Below, in pieces: positions 16,674-25,345 of a stretch of 64,000 bases of DNA; position 1 is the stretch's first letter; every line of letters begins with the position of its first letter. Source of the DNA: Sorangium sp025924095. Its GTDB lineage: Bacteria > Myxococcota_A > Polyangia > Polyangiales > Polyangiaceae. The stretch lies in the NCBI RefSeq assembly GCF_051521505.1, contig NZ_CP150356.1, positions 9,486,001 through 9,550,000 of the forward strand. Direction: 5' to 3'. Made by a program: the position numbers and the translations under genes. The notes under the pieces were generated by a model. It made no database searches and was not told the origin of the DNA. It saw only the letters and a list, made by a program, of their open reading frames with translations.

Positions 16674-17555
16674 TCAGGGCTCGGCGCCCTTGGCCGCGGG
16701 CAGGGCGGCGTCGCGGGCCCAGTCGCTCCACGACCCCTCGTAGAGGATCGCATCCGCGCGGCCGAGCATCGCCAGCGCGAGCAGGTCGTGGCAGGCGGTG
16801 ACGCCGGAGCCGCAGTAGCAGATGACGGTGCTCGCCTCGATCGCGCCGAGGTCGCGGTAGCGCCGCTCGAGCTCGGCGCGCTCGCGGAAGGGCCCGGCCG
16901 GCGCGCGGAGGTTCTCCGCGAACGGGGCCGAGCGCGCCCCGGGGATGTGGCCCGGGCGCGCGTCGACGGGCTCGCTCTGCCCTTCGTAGCGCTCGCGGGC
17001 GCGCGCATCGAGGATCACCGTCGAGGGATCGCCGCGCAGCCTGTCGACGACCGCCTTGTCCACGACCGTGGCGCCTCCGGCGGCGAGATCCATCGGCCGC
17101 GCCGGCGCGATGACGGGCACGTCGGTCGAGAGCGGGTGTCCTGCCGAGGACCACGCCTCCAGGCCGCCGTCGAGCACGCGCCCGCCCGGATGGCCGAAGT
17201 AGCGCAGCAGCCACCAGAGCCGGGCCGCGATGGCGCCGCCCGCGTCGTCGTAGCCGACGACCAGCGAATCGGCCGCAACGCCGATCCTGGCGAGCACGCG
17301 CGCGAACGCCGCCGCGTCGGGCAGGGGGTGGCGCCCGGGGCCGGCCTGCGCCGGCCCGGAGAGATCGGCGTCGACATCGAGGTGCACGGCGCCCGGGATG
17401 TGTCCGCGGGCGTACTCGTCGGCGCCGCGGCGACCGGTGAGGTACCAGCGGCAGTCGACAACGCGAACGCGCGGGTGGCCGGCGTGCGCAGCGAGCCAGG
17501 GGACATCGACGAGGGGGCCGGTGGGTACGGAGAGGGGGGCGCGCATGCGGGGCAT
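16674..17555 (-). CDS. sseA: 3-mercaptopyruvate/thiosulfate sulfurtransferase
   Basis: 293 residues from the ATG at 17555 (a second ATG at 17546 is equally possible). Two rhodanese domains: the first with VVDCRWYL, YARGHIPGAVHLDVD; the second with ILDARARERYEG, GHIPGARSAPF and the active-site loop CYCGSGVTACHD. The CGSGVT loop is the mercaptopyruvate type rather than the CRKGVT thiosulfate type. It moves sulfane sulfur to cyanide or thiol acceptors. Confidence 0.92.
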   Translation of the reverse strand: MPRMRAPLSVPTGPLVDVPWLAAHAGHPRVRVVDCRWYLTGRRGADEYARGHIPGAVHLDVDADLSGPAQAGPGRHPLPDAAAFARVLARIGVAADSLVVGYDDAGGAIAARLWWLLRYFGHPGGRVLDGGLEAWSSAGHPLSTDVPVIAPARPMDLAAGGATVVDKAVVDRLRGDPSTVILDARARERYEGQSEPVDARPGHIPGARSAPFAENLRAPAGPFRERAELERRYRDLGAIEASTVICYCGSGVTACHDLLALAMLGRADAILYEGSWSDWARDAALPAAKGAEP

Positions 17556-17749
17556 GGTAGCAATACGCGGTCGGCCGCGGAGCCTGGCGAACGAGAGCGC
17601 CCGGCGCTCGTGCCCGGGTCGCGCTCGCCTGCGAACTGGCCACCGCCCGGCGCCAGCGACGCATGCGCCGATCTGGGCCTCCGCACCGGTTGACACCGCC
17701 TTGCTGTTGGGGCAGCGGAAACGCGCATCCGAACGATTTGGGGGAACCG

Positions 17750-18144
17750 ATGGAACACGGGTTACTGATGAAGGCGGGCGCTCTCGTGCCGTGTGCCGCG
17801 CTCGTGACATTGCTCGCGTCGGCATGCGAGCTGCAATACACTTGCGATACGGTGGAGCCGGGTGGGGCGGGTGCTGGATACCCGACGGCGTCAGCAGGAG
17901 CGGGGGATTACCTCAGAGAGGGAGACGAAGACGAAAGGGAAGAAGTGGGGAGCGAATCGTTCGCGCTGATGGCAGGGTGCACGCCGGTCCACTCCTGCAC
18001 CGAGAGCTACGAAAAATGCCAAGATATTGGTGGCGTTGTACGCGCAGGAACGCCCGGGGCATTACTTATTGCGAGATCTGTCGTGACGAGTGTCAGGCAG
18101 AGAAACCCTACACCTATGAGATCTGCTACAAGTGCGGGTTTTAA
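17750..18144 (+). pseudogene. Cys-rich lipoprotein with apparent -1 frameshift
   Basis: From the ATG at 17750 a lipoprotein signal (VTLLASAC) is followed by a Gly/Ala and acidic spacer and a Cys-bearing segment (CTPVHSCTESYEKC). In that frame the reading runs on, unlike a protein, over the next gene. Shifting by -1 at the AAAAA run (18012-18016) joins it to a Cys-rich tail (YCEICRDECQAEK, EICYKCGF) that stops at 18144, five bases before the next start. Either one A is missing, the gene is inactivated, or the ribosome slips. The tail also has its own ATG (18016) and could be a 42-residue zinc-ribbon-like protein. Confidence 0.5.
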
Positions 18145-18149
18145 CGATC

Positions 18150-19211
18150 ATGACGAACCGCCCGATCCTTCTGGATGCGACGCACGTCACCTTCGACATG
18201 CGAGCGACAGAGCGTCTGATGCAACTCGGCGCGACCAATGTCGTGCGTGCGTCCGAATGCTTCATCATCGGACCGAACCGCAGGGATCCGCTGGAGCATA
18301 TCCGGACGCGTGAGGCGTGGTCTTCTTCATGTGAAGAGTGTTCGGATAGAGACGATTCGGGCGAAGCATGGGATCGGCTCTACTCATCCAATGTCCACTG
18401 GAAGGCGCCCATTATCGTGTGGGTGTCAGTGAGCCTAAATGAACGGGTGAACCTCTGGAGGACCTGTAGCTGGTTGCAGCACCTGGGGATCCCATACAGT
18501 GACGTTCTCATCGTCGAGCTCGAGCTTGTGCGCGGCACGATGAAAAGGTTTTCCGAGCCGCCGAGGATACCGCCGTTCAACTGCTCCGAGTCGGTAGCCC
18601 ACCACCCCGACGAGGTTCTTCTGGATCGTCTCGACAAGGCGCGTCCGTGGCCAGTCGAACGCTACGATCGTGCAGTTCGTCTCTGGGACAGCTACGCCGA
18701 TGAGAACCTCTTGCCGTTCGTGGAAAGCTGCGCGCGTGGCGTCGAAGGATTTCCGGAGCTTGCCCCCTTGTGGGGGCTTCTCTCGTGCTTCTTTCCAAGA
18801 AGGACCACGGAAGGCACCCTACGTCTCAGCCGATATGACGATCTCATCTTGAGCATCCTCTCGGTGGAGGAGTGGCAGACCCCCGTAGGAGTGATGTGCA
18901 ACAAGTCGCATCTTGGATTGGATTTGCGGGATCTCGTCTCCTGCACAGGGGACCTGTTCCTGGGAGATCGTCTCGCCCAATGGGCGAAGCACGACTCGAG
19001 CGCCGCGGTGGAGCGCGCACCTGGCCCGAAGCCCCCTGACTACCCGATGCTCTCGAAGGTGTATCGCCTCACCGAACGGGGGAAGCGACTCCGAGATCAT
19101 GGACTTGATCAGCTCACAGATGCGCCGAGTCTGCCCATCGCTGGCAGCGAGGTGTACTCGGATTCCGCCCCTTGGGTGCTGCTCGAAGATGGACGGCTCG
19201 CCCGGTTGTGA
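18150..19211 (+). CDS. Unknown-function protein, paralogue of the next truncated gene
   Basis: 353 residues from the ATG at 18150, five bases after the preceding stop. No catalytic motif recognised. The N-terminal part (ATNVVRASECFIIGPNRRDP...HIRTRxAW) aligns with the start of the fragment at 19267 (S-[ED]-x-[FW]-[IL]-[IV]-G-P-x3-D-x3-H-x-R-[ST]-R), so both belong to one family; the pattern faintly recalls DUF1835. The rest has conserved-looking WKAPIIVWVS, WRTCSWLQHLGI, PFVESCARGVEGFPELAPLW and VYRLTERGKRLRDHGL, the last like a winged-helix C-terminus. Base composition is AT-richer than the core genes around it. Confidence 0.72.
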   Translation: MTNRPILLDATHVTFDMRATERLMQLGATNVVRASECFIIGPNRRDPLEHIRTREAWSSSCEECSDRDDSGEAWDRLYSSNVHWKAPIIVWVSVSLNERVNLWRTCSWLQHLGIPYSDVLIVELELVRGTMKRFSEPPRIPPFNCSESVAHHPDEVLLDRLDKARPWPVERYDRAVRLWDSYADENLLPFVESCARGVEGFPELAPLWGLLSCFFPRRTTEGTLRLSRYDDLILSILSVEEWQTPVGVMCNKSHLGLDLRDLVSCTGDLFLGDRLAQWAKHDSSAAVERAPGPKPPDYPMLSKVYRLTERGKRLRDHGLDQLTDAPSLPIAGSEVYSDSAPWVLLEDGRLARL

Positions 19212-19266
19212 AGGGCCGGCGAATCCCCGCCATCGCAGTGCCGCGCCTGCAAGCGCTGAGGACCTC

Positions 19267-19587
19267 ATGACCATTCACATCGCCACATCCATGGAACTTG
19301 GAACGGCGGTTCGCCGCGGGCTTCGCGAGTCCGTGCGCTTCGTCTCCGACAATTGGCTCGTGGGCCCCTGCTCCCCGGATCTCGAAGCGCACGCTCGGTC
19401 GCGGTGCGACGACTGGGCACTCCGGGACAGCGCCTCCAGCGCCTCCGAGAGCGCGCCACGCAGGACGTGGATGGCTGACGAGCGCGATCCTCGCGGCGCG
19501 GCCGCTGGAAGCGCAGGCGCCGGCGGACCGCGACCGCTCGCCGTGTCCCGCGCCTCGCGGATCAGCAATCATCCTCGCAGCACTTGA
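19267..19587 (+). pseudogene. Truncated paralogue of the 18150 gene
   Basis: A 106-codon frame from the ATG at 19267. The first ~50 residues (MTIHIATSMELGTAVRRGL, SVRFVSDNWLVGPCSPDLE) are convincing and related to the neighbour's N-terminus; after about residue 55 the sequence becomes Ser/Arg/Ala-rich and loses family character, while a better continuation (QRLQRLRERATQDVDG) appears in another frame. The 3' end runs into the convergent lipoprotein gene. I read it as a decayed remnant. Confidence 0.45.
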
Positions 19588-20149
19588 TGTGAAACTCTGC
19601 GGAGTCGAGGCGCGCAGGTATGCCGTCCGGGGCCTTCAGATCTCGGCATACCGACGAACGGATGTCTGCTTCGTAGGGGCTATCATTCGTCTTGGTAAAT
19701 GTGACCTCGCAGATTCCGCTGTAGTAGTACACGCCTAGTGCGACAGCGACGTTTTCCTCCTGCGGTGGATCCCGAACTATTCCATCGGATTCCCTGAGAA
19801 AAATTGTGATGAATTCAAGAGGCAACGGGTCCGTCGTGGAAAGTCGCACGTTTGTCAGATTAACAAACGGCGGCCTGTCACCGCCGGCGCCGCAAGTGAT
19901 GTCCCATTCATCACCTGTTTCAACCGCGTTAGAGCCAGTGGTTCCCGTATCCATGAGGAATACCTTGTTGTCCTCAGGCATACCTGACAGGATCGACAAC
20001 ATGGTAACAACTGCTCTACCACTGATCTCGGTCGACTCGCCGCATCCGATCTGCAAGATCGCGCAGGCCCATATCGGAGCAAGCCTTGCCCCACGCATCA
20101 AGCTGCCGAGTAGATCGAACATGGGCCCATGGCTAAATGGTTTGCTCAT
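19562..20149 (-). CDS. Hypothetical lipoprotein
   Basis: 195 residues from the ATG at 20149, or 186 from 20122. Lipobox in CAILQIGCGES, then a beta-rich domain ending with a Cys pair (KCCEDDC). No family recognised. It is AT-richer than most of the window. Last gene of the operon starting at 23617, 39 bp after the Cys-rich lipoprotein gene, so probably exported and surface- or periplasm-exposed with it. Confidence 0.65.
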   Translation of the reverse strand: MSKPFSHGPMFDLLGSLMRGARLAPIWACAILQIGCGESTEISGRAVVTMLSILSGMPEDNKVFLMDTGTTGSNAVETGDEWDITCGAGGDRPPFVNLTNVRLSTTDPLPLEFITIFLRESDGIVRDPPQEENVAVALGVYYYSGICEVTFTKTNDSPYEADIRSSVCRDLKAPDGIPARLDSAEFHIKCCEDDC

Positions 20150-20188
20150 TGGATCTCAATTCCTTTCCAGCATACCCGAGCGAAGAGT

Positions 20189-21067
20189 TCAATTGACACA
20201 ACAGACCACCGCCACGGATGGGCGCTCCACTGTGCCGACGACGACCGAATTGGCGTGCTTTGGTGAGCATGTCGCTGGTATCCATTCCGTGAGCTCGGCC
20301 TGCATCGCCGCAAGCGGCGCATCCAACGTTACGTCCTGGCAAAGTGGTTCATCGGCGTTCGATAGCGTCGAACTGTCGAACTCGGATCCGCATGTGGCAT
20401 CCGCATAGAGCGTGACGCGGGCAACACACTTTCCTCCGCTCGGAGCGCCACATTCACAAGGCGTACACCTTCGGTGATCATCAAGCTGCGTCGCGAACTC
20501 TCTCCGCACTGGAAAACCTTCTCCGCATGACCCATCGGGCTCTGGTGTTATGCATAAGGCAGTGTCAACGGGCTGCACCGAGCGGTAATCGACTGGGCAG
20601 GCCTTCGCGAATAGCGCGGTGATCGGCGGTGGATCGGGGGTAGGAGATGGGATGCACGGGGCCAGCGTCGGTGGCTCGTAGACTACCGAACCAAACGCGC
20701 TTGCGGGGATGGCTGGAGCAGGGGCGGCACACGTGCCGTTCCAGCCATCGCCAGCATCGACGAGGATCGGAGTCCCCGAGCCATCGGCGCAGATTGGTGC
20801 TTGTGCAATTGCGGTTGACGCGAGAAGGCAAGACGCCGGCTTACATTCGCATGAACCGCACTCTGCCGAAAAGAACTCGTTTGCCCATCCCTCCCAGCGC
20901 GGGCTAATGCCCCCCGGACATGGAGGAGCGTTGGCTTGTTCGGTGCCAGTCCAAAGCCATACCGGAGCCGCATCCGCTTCCGCTCGGGGAGGGTCCATGT
21001 GGAAGTCATCCCCACACGCGACGAGCGTGAGCGCTGCTACCAACGACAAGACAGACGTTCGCATCAT
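20189..21067 (-). CDS. Cys-rich lipoprotein with duplicated CxxCxC motif
   Basis: 292 residues from the first ATG of an ATGATG start at 21067, with Shine-Dalgarno gaggggtg. Lipobox LVAALTLVAC, Cys ~18. Two related cysteine clusters are visible: ECGSCECKPASC...PIC near residue 70 and CTPCECGAPSGGKC...ATC near 205, suggesting an internal duplication of disulfide-bonded modules with the pattern C-x2-C-x-C-x(5-8)-C. Function unknown. It follows the pseudokinase gene by 16 bp, so co-expression is likely. Confidence 0.75.
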   Translation of the reverse strand: MMRTSVLSLVAALTLVACGDDFHMDPPRAEADAAPVWLWTGTEQANAPPCPGGISPRWEGWANEFFSAECGSCECKPASCLLASTAIAQAPICADGSGTPILVDAGDGWNGTCAAPAPAIPASAFGSVVYEPPTLAPCIPSPTPDPPPITALFAKACPVDYRSVQPVDTALCITPEPDGSCGEGFPVRREFATQLDDHRRCTPCECGAPSGGKCVARVTLYADATCGSEFDSSTLSNADEPLCQDVTLDAPLAAMQAELTEWIPATCSPKHANSVVVGTVERPSVAVVCCVN

Positions 21068-21083
21068 CACCCCTCGCGTCGCG

Positions 21084-22622
21084 TCAGAACGATGTGTCCC
21101 CGTTATAGATATAGATGCCGTCAGCGCTTTCCGTCGCGCCCGTCGATGTCGAGCTCTCCGCAGGTTGACGCCTCGACGCTGCGTCGGGCATCCTCGCGGG
21201 TTGCTGCTGCGCACTGACCAGCGCCACGCTTGATGGCTGCCGGTCGACCTCGGAGGGGCCGCCCACAGGCACGGCACTGGCCGAAGCAACCGGGATCTTT
21301 GCGATGGGCGGAAGGCGCGCCACGAGCTTGACGGGATGCTCGGACCAGCGAAACGCGATGAGGGTCCCGAGCACGCTTCCCAGCGCGAACGCCAAGGCCA
21401 GGAAGCGGGCGAGGCTCCGGGGGGCCGTCCGCTCGGTTCCACGCACGGGGCTCGGCGGGACTTGCGGCGAGGATGGCAGCGGCTCGAGCTCTGGCACGTC
21501 GAATCCTCGATCCGACGGCGGCGCGGTGACGCTATCCTCGGTCATTGTCGCGCTCTTCGTCGGTACAGTCTCACGAGCATGTGCCTCCGGAGACGTCGGA
21601 GCGATCGGCGATGAGGGTCGCTCCATGCCTCCGTCTTCATCCTCCTCCTCTGACGCCTCTGACGCCTCGAGCCCATCGCTGCTATCGTTCTCTGGACGTA
21701 CGAACGGCTCCCAGAGGTCATCAGCCATATCCGCCATTTCCGCGCGCGGCCTGCGACAGTGCGCGACCAACGGTACAGCGACGTCTGTCTCCTTCTCACA
21801 GTTTGAATGCAAGCGCGCGAAGAAATCGCTAAACTCGCGCTCTCGCACCGTGAGCTCCACGAGCATCGATCTGACGCTGGAGTACCGATCCTTTGGCTCC
21901 TTCGCGAGAGCCTTCTTTATCACATGAACGAGCGCCTGGGGGACCCAGAGAGGAATCGGTGGCTCCCATAGCTTCCCTGACAGACCCTGAACCCTATCCG
22001 GCTCTGAATCAGAATAAAGCTCACGGCCGCACAGGAGCTCATACAAAATCGTGCCGATTCCATACACGTCGGTACGAAGACCGATGTCTCCTTCAAAGAC
22101 CATCTCAGGTGCCGCATAGCGCGGCTCCCGGGTGGCCTCCTCTCCACTGATCTGAAAGAGCCGAGGGAATCCGAAGTGGGTGATGGCATAGTGCTTGTCC
22201 GCGGTGATCAGCACGCGCTCGGGGCTCAAGGCGCCGTGAGCGAACCCAAGATCATTCGCCCTCTGAAGGAATATGCCGATCTCACCCACCTCGTCGATCG
22301 CGGTCATGCCAAGTTCTGCGCCGCGGATCGCATCCTTGAGTCGAATCGCATCCTTGTGAAAGGTGGATACAGCCCAAGCTGCATCCTGCTTGAGGCCGCC
22401 GTAATGCACCCGTGCGATCTCGGGGACCTTCTCCGACAGGCGTTGCAAGCGGTCGATCTCGGACGCGAACACCTTGCGGTCAATACGTGCACCCTCTCGC
22501 ATGTGGAGCCAAACCGGGCTTTTGGGGTCTCCGATGGGTCGCGCAAGGAACGTCCGCACCATGCCCCGTTCAAGCTCGCTTATAAGCTCGTGCCCCTCCC
22601 AGTTCTCCCCGACCGCTACCAT
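21084..22622 (-). CDS. Membrane-anchored Ser/Thr pseudokinase
   Basis: 512 residues. The fold is that of a Hanks-type kinase: N-lobe (~13-90), HGALSPERVLI (129-139) where HRDLKPEN would be, HFGF (149-152) where DFG would be, APE (171-173), TDVYGIGTILYELLCG (184-199). The catalytic Asp is Ala131, the metal-binding Asp is His149, the Asn is Arg136 and the Gly-rich loop reads ELERGMVRTFLA, so phosphotransfer should be lost. A disordered acidic/Pro linker (~300-400) precedes one transmembrane helix (404-424) and a ~90-residue outside tail. It overlaps the upstream gene by 7 bp (ATGGTAG) and precedes a lipoprotein gene by 16 bp. Confidence 0.88.
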   Translation of the reverse strand: MVAVGENWEGHELISELERGMVRTFLARPIGDPKSPVWLHMREGARIDRKVFASEIDRLQRLSEKVPEIARVHYGGLKQDAAWAVSTFHKDAIRLKDAIRGAELGMTAIDEVGEIGIFLQRANDLGFAHGALSPERVLITADKHYAITHFGFPRLFQISGEEATREPRYAAPEMVFEGDIGLRTDVYGIGTILYELLCGRELYSDSEPDRVQGLSGKLWEPPIPLWVPQALVHVIKKALAKEPKDRYSSVRSMLVELTVREREFSDFFARLHSNCEKETDVAVPLVAHCRRPRAEMADMADDLWEPFVRPENDSSDGLEASEASEEEDEDGGMERPSSPIAPTSPEAHARETVPTKSATMTEDSVTAPPSDRGFDVPELEPLPSSPQVPPSPVRGTERTAPRSLARFLALAFALGSVLGTLIAFRWSEHPVKLVARLPPIAKIPVASASAVPVGGPSEVDRQPSSVALVSAQQQPARMPDAASRRQPAESSTSTGATESADGIYIYNGDTSF

Positions 22623-23617
22623 GCAAACCTCACTTCCGCGTAGCTGCCTCGTGTCCGAATATCAATCTCGGCCTGGTGAGGCAGAGCGACATACACGATC
22701 GTGGCGGCACCGAGCGCTGCCCCGGCGACAAATGCGGCTGCGCTGATGGCGTGCAGCGTGTTGGCCCGCTCGTGCGTGCTCATCGCATCTTCGTAGATCG
22801 GTCTATACCTGGGATCCGCCGGGTCGATGCGTCCATCCACCGCGCTTCGCTTTATCGACTCTGCCTCATCGTCCGCGGACTCCGCGGACACGTGGAGCCC
22901 GATTCCGACGGCGAGCCCTGCCACCGCGGCGGAGGCTCCCGTCCATACGATCCACGGCTTCGGGCCGTGGTTGGATTGCCTGAGCTCTGGCGGGATCCGC
23001 GCTGGAGCGGCAGGCGGCTTGGACACCGCCGCGGTTCGTCCAGCGTCGAACGTGAGGGGCACGCTGAGAGAATCCCCCGCTGCGACCTTCACGAGCGCGC
23101 GCGCGATCTCTCCCTGTGGACCCGTGGCGGTGATCTCATGCTGGCCAGGAGCGACATAGACGCTCCTGGTCGCGTCCACCTCCTTGCCGTCCACCAGGGT
23201 TCGTGTCGAGCGCGGCGGCGGCAGGATACGAATTTCGCCTGCCTGACGCCGCGCGGCCGCAAAGTCGGCGTGCCTCACCTCGAAGCGGCGACGCTCCGTG
23301 GCGTTCTTCGGAGCGGGCATCTGCTCGACACAAAGGGATAGCTCGTTTGCGGCGGCATCCCAGCGACCGATACGGAGATCCAGCTGCCCAAGCTGGCAGA
23401 GAGCCGCTGTCGTCGGTTCAAGATAGTTGATCCGAGCCCATATCTCGCGAGCGCGGACCAGGTCCATCCGCTTGACCGCTTCGTCGGCCTGCCTGAAGAG
23501 CTCCCGCAGCTCTGGCGACCGCGGCGGGGGGTCCGCCGCGTGGACCTGGGAGGCGAGGACGAGGCTCAGTAAAGCTGCTGCGCGCGATGCGAAGACGACT
23601 CGTGTAGAACCGCTCAC
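22616..23617 (-). CDS. TPR/PEGA-like periplasmic membrane protein
   Basis: 333 residues from a GTG at 23617 with Shine-Dalgarno gaggtga. Signal peptide (VVFASRAAALLSLVLASQVHA), TPR-like helices (~30-125: ELFRQADEAVKRMDL, AREIWARINYLEPT, IGRWDAAANEL), a PEGA-like beta domain (~130-200: TLVDGKEVDATRSVYVAPGQHEI) and two hydrophobic segments (~225-245 and ~290-315). Such TPR-PEGA proteins accompany kinase genes in myxobacteria. It heads the operon with the pseudokinase, sharing 7 bp with it, and may be its periplasmic partner. Confidence 0.8.
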   Translation of the reverse strand: MSGSTRVVFASRAAALLSLVLASQVHAADPPPRSPELRELFRQADEAVKRMDLVRAREIWARINYLEPTTAALCQLGQLDLRIGRWDAAANELSLCVEQMPAPKNATERRRFEVRHADFAAARRQAGEIRILPPPRSTRTLVDGKEVDATRSVYVAPGQHEITATGPQGEIARALVKVAAGDSLSVPLTFDAGRTAAVSKPPAAPARIPPELRQSNHGPKPWIVWTGASAAVAGLAVGIGLHVSAESADDEAESIKRSAVDGRIDPADPRYRPIYEDAMSTHERANTLHAISAAAFVAGAALGAATIVYVALPHQAEIDIRTRGSYAEVRFAW

Positions 23618-23961
23618 GGTTCACCTCGGCCCGAACGAGGGGACCCTACGCCGTGCTGACCCGTCCAGCAGGGCGTTGCTTGTCTACACGATCCGTGCAG
23701 TCAGGAATAGCGGGCCAGGAAGCAAAGGCTTCGGCGACTGTCATTCCGTTGTTGCGCCGTTGTTTCTCACAAAAAGCGAAGGTTCAGCGCCCATGCTCAC
23801 CACGTGTCAGCGCGGACGCATCGACCCCTGATCTTGTGCACAGTATCGCGTCCCGTTGTGGGGGCCCCTCCGCGTCATGGATCTGGAACGCGGGCGTCGA
23901 GGAGGTGGCCGGCGCGCCCCGAGTGCGGGACCGCGGCTTGGCGCGCCGGCGGGTCCAACCG
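23618..23961. other. Intergenic region upstream of pseudokinase operon
   Basis: 344 bp with no supported gene. The part next to 23617 is AT-richer (tgtttctcacaaaaagcg, 23760 region) and should hold the promoter of the minus-strand operon, but I find no clear -35/-10 pair. The part near 23961 is GC-rich and contains only inverted GC stretches. Confidence 0.5.
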
Positions 23962-24819
23962 TCACGCGATCGGCGGCAGCTCAGGCTCGCTCGGCGCCGG
24001 CGCCGCGGCGGGCGTGGCCGGGGCGGGCGTGGCCGGGGCGGGCGTGGCCGGCGCGGCGGGCTCGTCCTCGCCCGTCTCCGGGTTCACGTCCGCAATCGCG
24101 CGCCGCGAGCGCAGGTACTGCCCGATCGCCTCGTTCTGCTGGAGGATCGGCGCCAGCAGCGCGAACCGGGCCGCGGTCCCCTCGCGTGTGCGCTCGTGGT
24201 GCTTGCCCAAGAGGATGGCGACCGCCTCCAGGAGAAGCCCCTGGCCTTCGGCACGCGCGGCGCGCACCCGGCCCCAGTCGATGAGCGACGGGGGCGGAGC
24301 CTCGAGCGCGTCGCGGTACTGGACCGCGAGATCCGCGAGGCGGGTGACCAGGCGGCCGAGGCCGAACTCCTTCGCGGCCGGCGCGAGCTGCCCCTTGAGC
24401 AGGGCGACGATATCGTCGACTGCCGCGAGCTCATCGACATAAGGCAGCGAGGTGATCGCCTGCACGCTCACCGGGAAGATCGGTTTCAGGAACGCCGCGA
24501 CCTCCTTGTGGATGGGATCGTCGGGCGCGGCGCCCTGGGTCTGCGCGACGACGTGATCGCGGATCGCGCCGAGCGTGCGGTCGACGAGCACGTCGATGCG
24601 CTGGGCGGCCGGGTTGCCCCCTGTCGCCGCGGGCTCGCCGGCCCAGCGGCGCTCCAGCGCGCGCGTGGCGAGATCGTGCTCGACCGCGGCGTCGCAGTGC
24701 TTCACGAGCTCCGTGAAGCGCTGCTCCTTGGCGATGGCGCGCACCTGCCGGAGGGCGAAGAGCCGGCGGCCGGTGGTGAAGACATACAGGTTGAAGATCG
24801 ATTCGAGCGTAGCATCCAT
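23962..24819 (-). CDS. All-helical hypothetical protein with Pro/Ala tail
   Basis: 285 residues from the ATG at 24819 with a clean Shine-Dalgarno (gaagggaggatttc). About 235 residues are predicted helical (SIFNLYVFTTGRRLFALRQV, LVDRTLGAIRDHVV, DDIVALLKGQLAPAAKE), followed by a PATPAP repeat tail ending SEPELPPIA. No signal, membrane segment or known domain seen. Size and plan (helical body plus charged or Pro-rich tail) resemble the gene at 51965-52816, and both have a periodic repeat array upstream of their starts. Confidence 0.7.
   Translation of the reverse strand: MDATLESIFNLYVFTTGRRLFALRQVRAIAKEQRFTELVKHCDAAVEHDLATRALERRWAGEPAATGGNPAAQRIDVLVDRTLGAIRDHVVAQTQGAAPDDPIHKEVAAFLKPIFPVSVQAITSLPYVDELAAVDDIVALLKGQLAPAAKEFGLGRLVTRLADLAVQYRDALEAPPPSLIDWGRVRAARAEGQGLLLEAVAILLGKHHERTREGTAARFALLAPILQQNEAIGQYLRSRRAIADVNPETGEDEPAAPATPAPATPAPATPAAAPAPSEPELPPIA
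24008..24052. repeat. 15-bp tandem repeat, three copies
   Basis: gcgggcgtggccggg occurs three times head to tail with one mismatch. On the coding strand it encodes the PATPA tail repeat of the helical protein. Confidence 0.8.
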
Positions 24820-25086
24820 GAAATCCTCCCTTCGAGCGAAGGGGAGAACTTACAACGATGGAGTCCACTGCCGGCAAGGAGAACTCGAGGGCTGGCATGC
24901 GAATAGCACGGATTCGACGCACTGGATCCATCGCAGCAGCGCCCCGCGCCGTCGCCGACTGGCACGCGCAGGCTCCCTCTGCAATGCGACGACCCGCCCG
25001 GAAGACGCTTGTTGCGAGGTCGCCGCAATGCGAGACGCCGCAGGCCCTCGATCCCGCCTCCTCGCGGGGATTCGCCCCCCTCTCGC

Positions 25087-25345
25087 CTGGCCTCCTGCCG
25101 GGTCGCGCGGGGCTCGGCCCCCCTCTCACCTGGCCTCCTGCCGGGTCGCGCAGGGGCTCAGCCCCCGTCTCCCCATGGCCTCCTGCCGGGTCGCGCAGGG
25201 ATTCGGCCCCCCTCTCCCCTGGCCTCCTGCCGGGTCGCGGGGGGGCTCGGCCCCCCTCTGGCCTGGCCCTGCACCCGATCCCGCGGGGGTCAGCCGCCAT
25301 CTGGCCTGGCCTTGCGCCCGATCGCCGGGGGGTTCGACCCTCCCC
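25087..25345. repeat. Six imperfect ~44-bp tandem units, each with a GC hairpin
   Basis: Units starting at about 25087, 25130, 25175, 25219, 25258 and 25301 share CTGGCCTCCTGCCGGGTCGC and a following GGGGC-TCG-GCCCC-type hairpin; the last two are diverged (CTGGCCTGGCCYTGCRCCCGATC). The array fills most of the 659-bp space between the helical protein gene (start 24819) and the HerA-like gene (start 25479). The remaining part, 24820-25086, shows no gene. The repeat looks like a local expansion of a REP-like palindromic element; it has no open coding logic. Confidence 0.8.

Noticed and set aside
25087..25345. Coding Pro/Gly-rich repeat protein
   Set aside because: Unit length varies from 39 to 45 bp, breaking any frame; the hairpin rather than a peptide is conserved.
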